NCBI GenBank assembly: GCA_964607765.1
Contig: CAZSNT010000221.1
Span: forward strand, 1 to 14,455
Reading direction: 5' to 3'
DNA length: 14,455 bases
From: CAZSNT01 sp964607765
Lineage (GTDB): Bacteria > Verrucomicrobiota > Lentisphaeria > Oligosphaerales > JABHEG01
The notes beneath the pieces were generated by a model. It worked only from the letters and a program-made list of their open reading frames with translations, ran no database searches and had not been told where the DNA came from. This document shows, piece after piece, positions 13,254 through 14,455 of this stretch (positions are counted from its first letter, which is position 1; each line of letters starts with the position of its first letter). The position numbers and the translations under genes are program-made.

Positions 13254-14455
13254 ATGATGATGACACTAGTCAAGCGCTGGTTGATGGCCGGTGCCCTTTG
13301 CACGGCCTCCCTTAACAGCAGTCTCGCCACGGACGCCACGAGCATAATCGCCGCAAGCGGGGTTAAGGGCGGCCTGATCGTGCACCTCGGCTGCGGCGAC
13401 GGCAAGCTAACTGCGGCATTGCGAGCCAGTGACGCCTACCGCGTCCACGGCCTCGACACGAAGCCCGAGAACGTCGCGGCGGCCCGGCGCCACATACAGT
13501 CGCTGGGGCTTTACGGTCAGGTCTCGGTCGAGCGCTGGGACGGCGAACGCCTGCCCTACGTCGATGGCTTGGTGAATGTGGTCGTCGCGGAGAGACTCGA
13601 TGCCGCTGCCATGGCCGAGGTCGTGCGCGTGCTCTGCCCGGAAGGCGTGCTCTTGACCCAGGATGCGCAGCTCCGGATTTCCTCGGGCCTCGCCCCCCTC
13701 CCCTCAACCCTCGACGGCTGGAAAGCCGGCGTCAAGCCCCGGCCCCCGGAGATTGACGACTGGACGCACTACCTCTACAACTCGACAGGCAACGCGGTGA
13801 GCAGGGACACGGTGGTGGGGCCGCCGCGGCACTTCCAGTGGATCGGCGGGCCGCGTTGGGTGCGGCACCACGACCACGTGTCCGGCTTCAACGCGGCGGT
13901 GTCTGCCGGCGGCCGGCTGTTCTACATCATCGACGAGGGCCTGCCGACCTCGATTCTGTTGCCGTCGAAGTGGTCGCTGGTGGCTCGCGATGCGTTCAAC
14001 GGCACCACGCTCTGGAAGCGACCGATCCCCACCTGGGTCAATCATCTCTGGCCGTTCAAAGCCGGCCCGGCTCAGCTACCGCGGCGTCTGGTAGCCGTTG
14101 GCGACCGGGTCTTCGTGACCCTGGGGAACAACGCGCCAGTCAGCATGCTCGACGCCGCCACAGGCACCACGCTCCGCACCTACGCGGGAACGGAACAGAC
14201 GGATGAAATCGTCGTCTCCGACGGGCTGCTTCTTGCCCTGGTCCGGCAGAGCCCGAACACGTGGCACGAGTACCAGCCGACGACGTCCCAGACCCAGAAG
14301 GAGAAGTTCCGCGTCCACACGGAATGGGCCTGGGACAACAAGCCGGCGTTCATTGTCGCGCTGGACCCGGAAAACGGCGAGGCGCGTTGGCGGCAATCCC
14401 GCAAAGTGGCGCCGCTGACCCTGGCGGCCGACAGCCGGCGGGTTTATGTCCACGA
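13254..14455 (+). CDS. Exported methyltransferase-domain/PQQ-like beta-propeller fusion protein (3' end outside the window)
   Basis: An uninterrupted frame of 400 codons runs from here off the window edge. A signal peptide (VKRWLMAGALCTASLNSSLA, cleavage near Ala25) is followed directly by a Rossmann methyltransferase-like domain. Motif I is LIVHLGCGDGKL (41-52), an acidic residue follows beta-2 (VHGLD, Asp68), and SVERWDGERLPYVDGLVNVV and EVVRVLCPEGVLL fit the later motifs. From about residue 165 (EIDDWTHYLYNSTGNAVSRD) the protein becomes a PQQ-type/BamB-like propeller with blades such as LVARDAFNGTTLWKR, SMLDAATGTTLRTY and IVALDPENGEARWRQ. I believe such fusions occur in other PVC genomes. 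Function is unknown: an exported SAM-binding fold is odd, and catalytic activity is unproven. GAGGAA (13245-13250) precedes three consecutive ATGs (13254, 13257, 13260) and an in-frame GTG (13251); the spacing favours 13257 or 13260, so the start is uncertain by two residues. Confidence 0.8.
   Translation, partial: MMMTLVKRWLMAGALCTASLNSSLATDATSIIAASGVKGGLIVHLGCGDGKLTAALRASDAYRVHGLDTKPENVAAARRHIQSLGLYGQVSVERWDGERLPYVDGLVNVVVAERLDAAAMAEVVRVLCPEGVLLTQDAQLRISSGLAPLPSTLDGWKAGVKPRPPEIDDWTHYLYNSTGNAVSRDTVVGPPRHFQWIGGPRWVRHHDHVSGFNAAVSAGGRLFYIIDEGLPTSILLPSKWSLVARDAFNGTTLWKRPIPTWVNHLWPFKAGPAQLPRRLVAVGDRVFVTLGNNAPVSMLDAATGTTLRTYAGTEQTDEIVVSDGLLLALVRQSPNTWHEYQPTTSQTQKEKFRVHTEWAWDNKPAFIVALDPENGEARWRQSRKVAPLTLAADSRRVYVH

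Overview
The window looks like a piece of a GC-rich genome from the PVC group (Planctomycetes, Lentisphaerae, Kiritimatiellae or Verrucomicrobia). That is inference from gene content: a secreted GH78 and a secreted GH106 alpha-L-rhamnosidase-like protein, URO-D/MtaA-like methyltransferase homologues, an exported methyltransferase/PQQ-type beta-propeller fusion, and intergenic hairpin repeats of a kind I associate with metagenome-assembled PVC genomes. No rRNA, tRNA, CRISPR array or transposase was seen.

Layout. Positions 1-417 hold two adjacent copies (A, B) of a modular inverted-repeat element. Next come a RhaS-like sugar-binding lipoprotein (418-1488) and an AraA/FucI-type isomerase homologue (1488-2894) sharing one base, then a URO-D-family protein (3119-4270). 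A third element copy (C, 4276-4390) has the same ends but a different core and sits just before the GH78 gene (4413-6776). A broken glycosidase tail (6775-7095) separates GH78 from GH106 (7097-10597). GH106 is followed by a URO-D homologue with its middle deleted (10600-11147) and another glycosidase tail (11159-11338). About 680 bases of non-coding DNA follow, with a hairpin, element copy D (11464-11608), a 21-bp operator-like palindrome, two GC hairpins and a clear sigma70-type promoter. The promoter drives an AraR-type GntR/LacI regulator (12018-13157). After a 12-bp stem-loop, the methyltransferase/beta-propeller gene starts at 13254 and runs off the window. All genes are on the plus strand.

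How it may work together. The two secreted rhamnosidases would release L-rhamnose or a related deoxysugar from plant or algal polysaccharide. The lipoprotein would bind the sugar, though no permease or ATPase is present here. The isomerase would begin its catabolism, and the regulator would respond to a sugar. The URO-D homologues resemble corrinoid methyltransferases and could act on methylated substrates; this is speculative. The three broken genes show the locus is being lost or rearranged. The most unusual features are the modular repeat family (conserved ends, exchangeable cores, mirrored 13-bp arrays), and related repeat DNA read in frame as about 23 residues within GH106.
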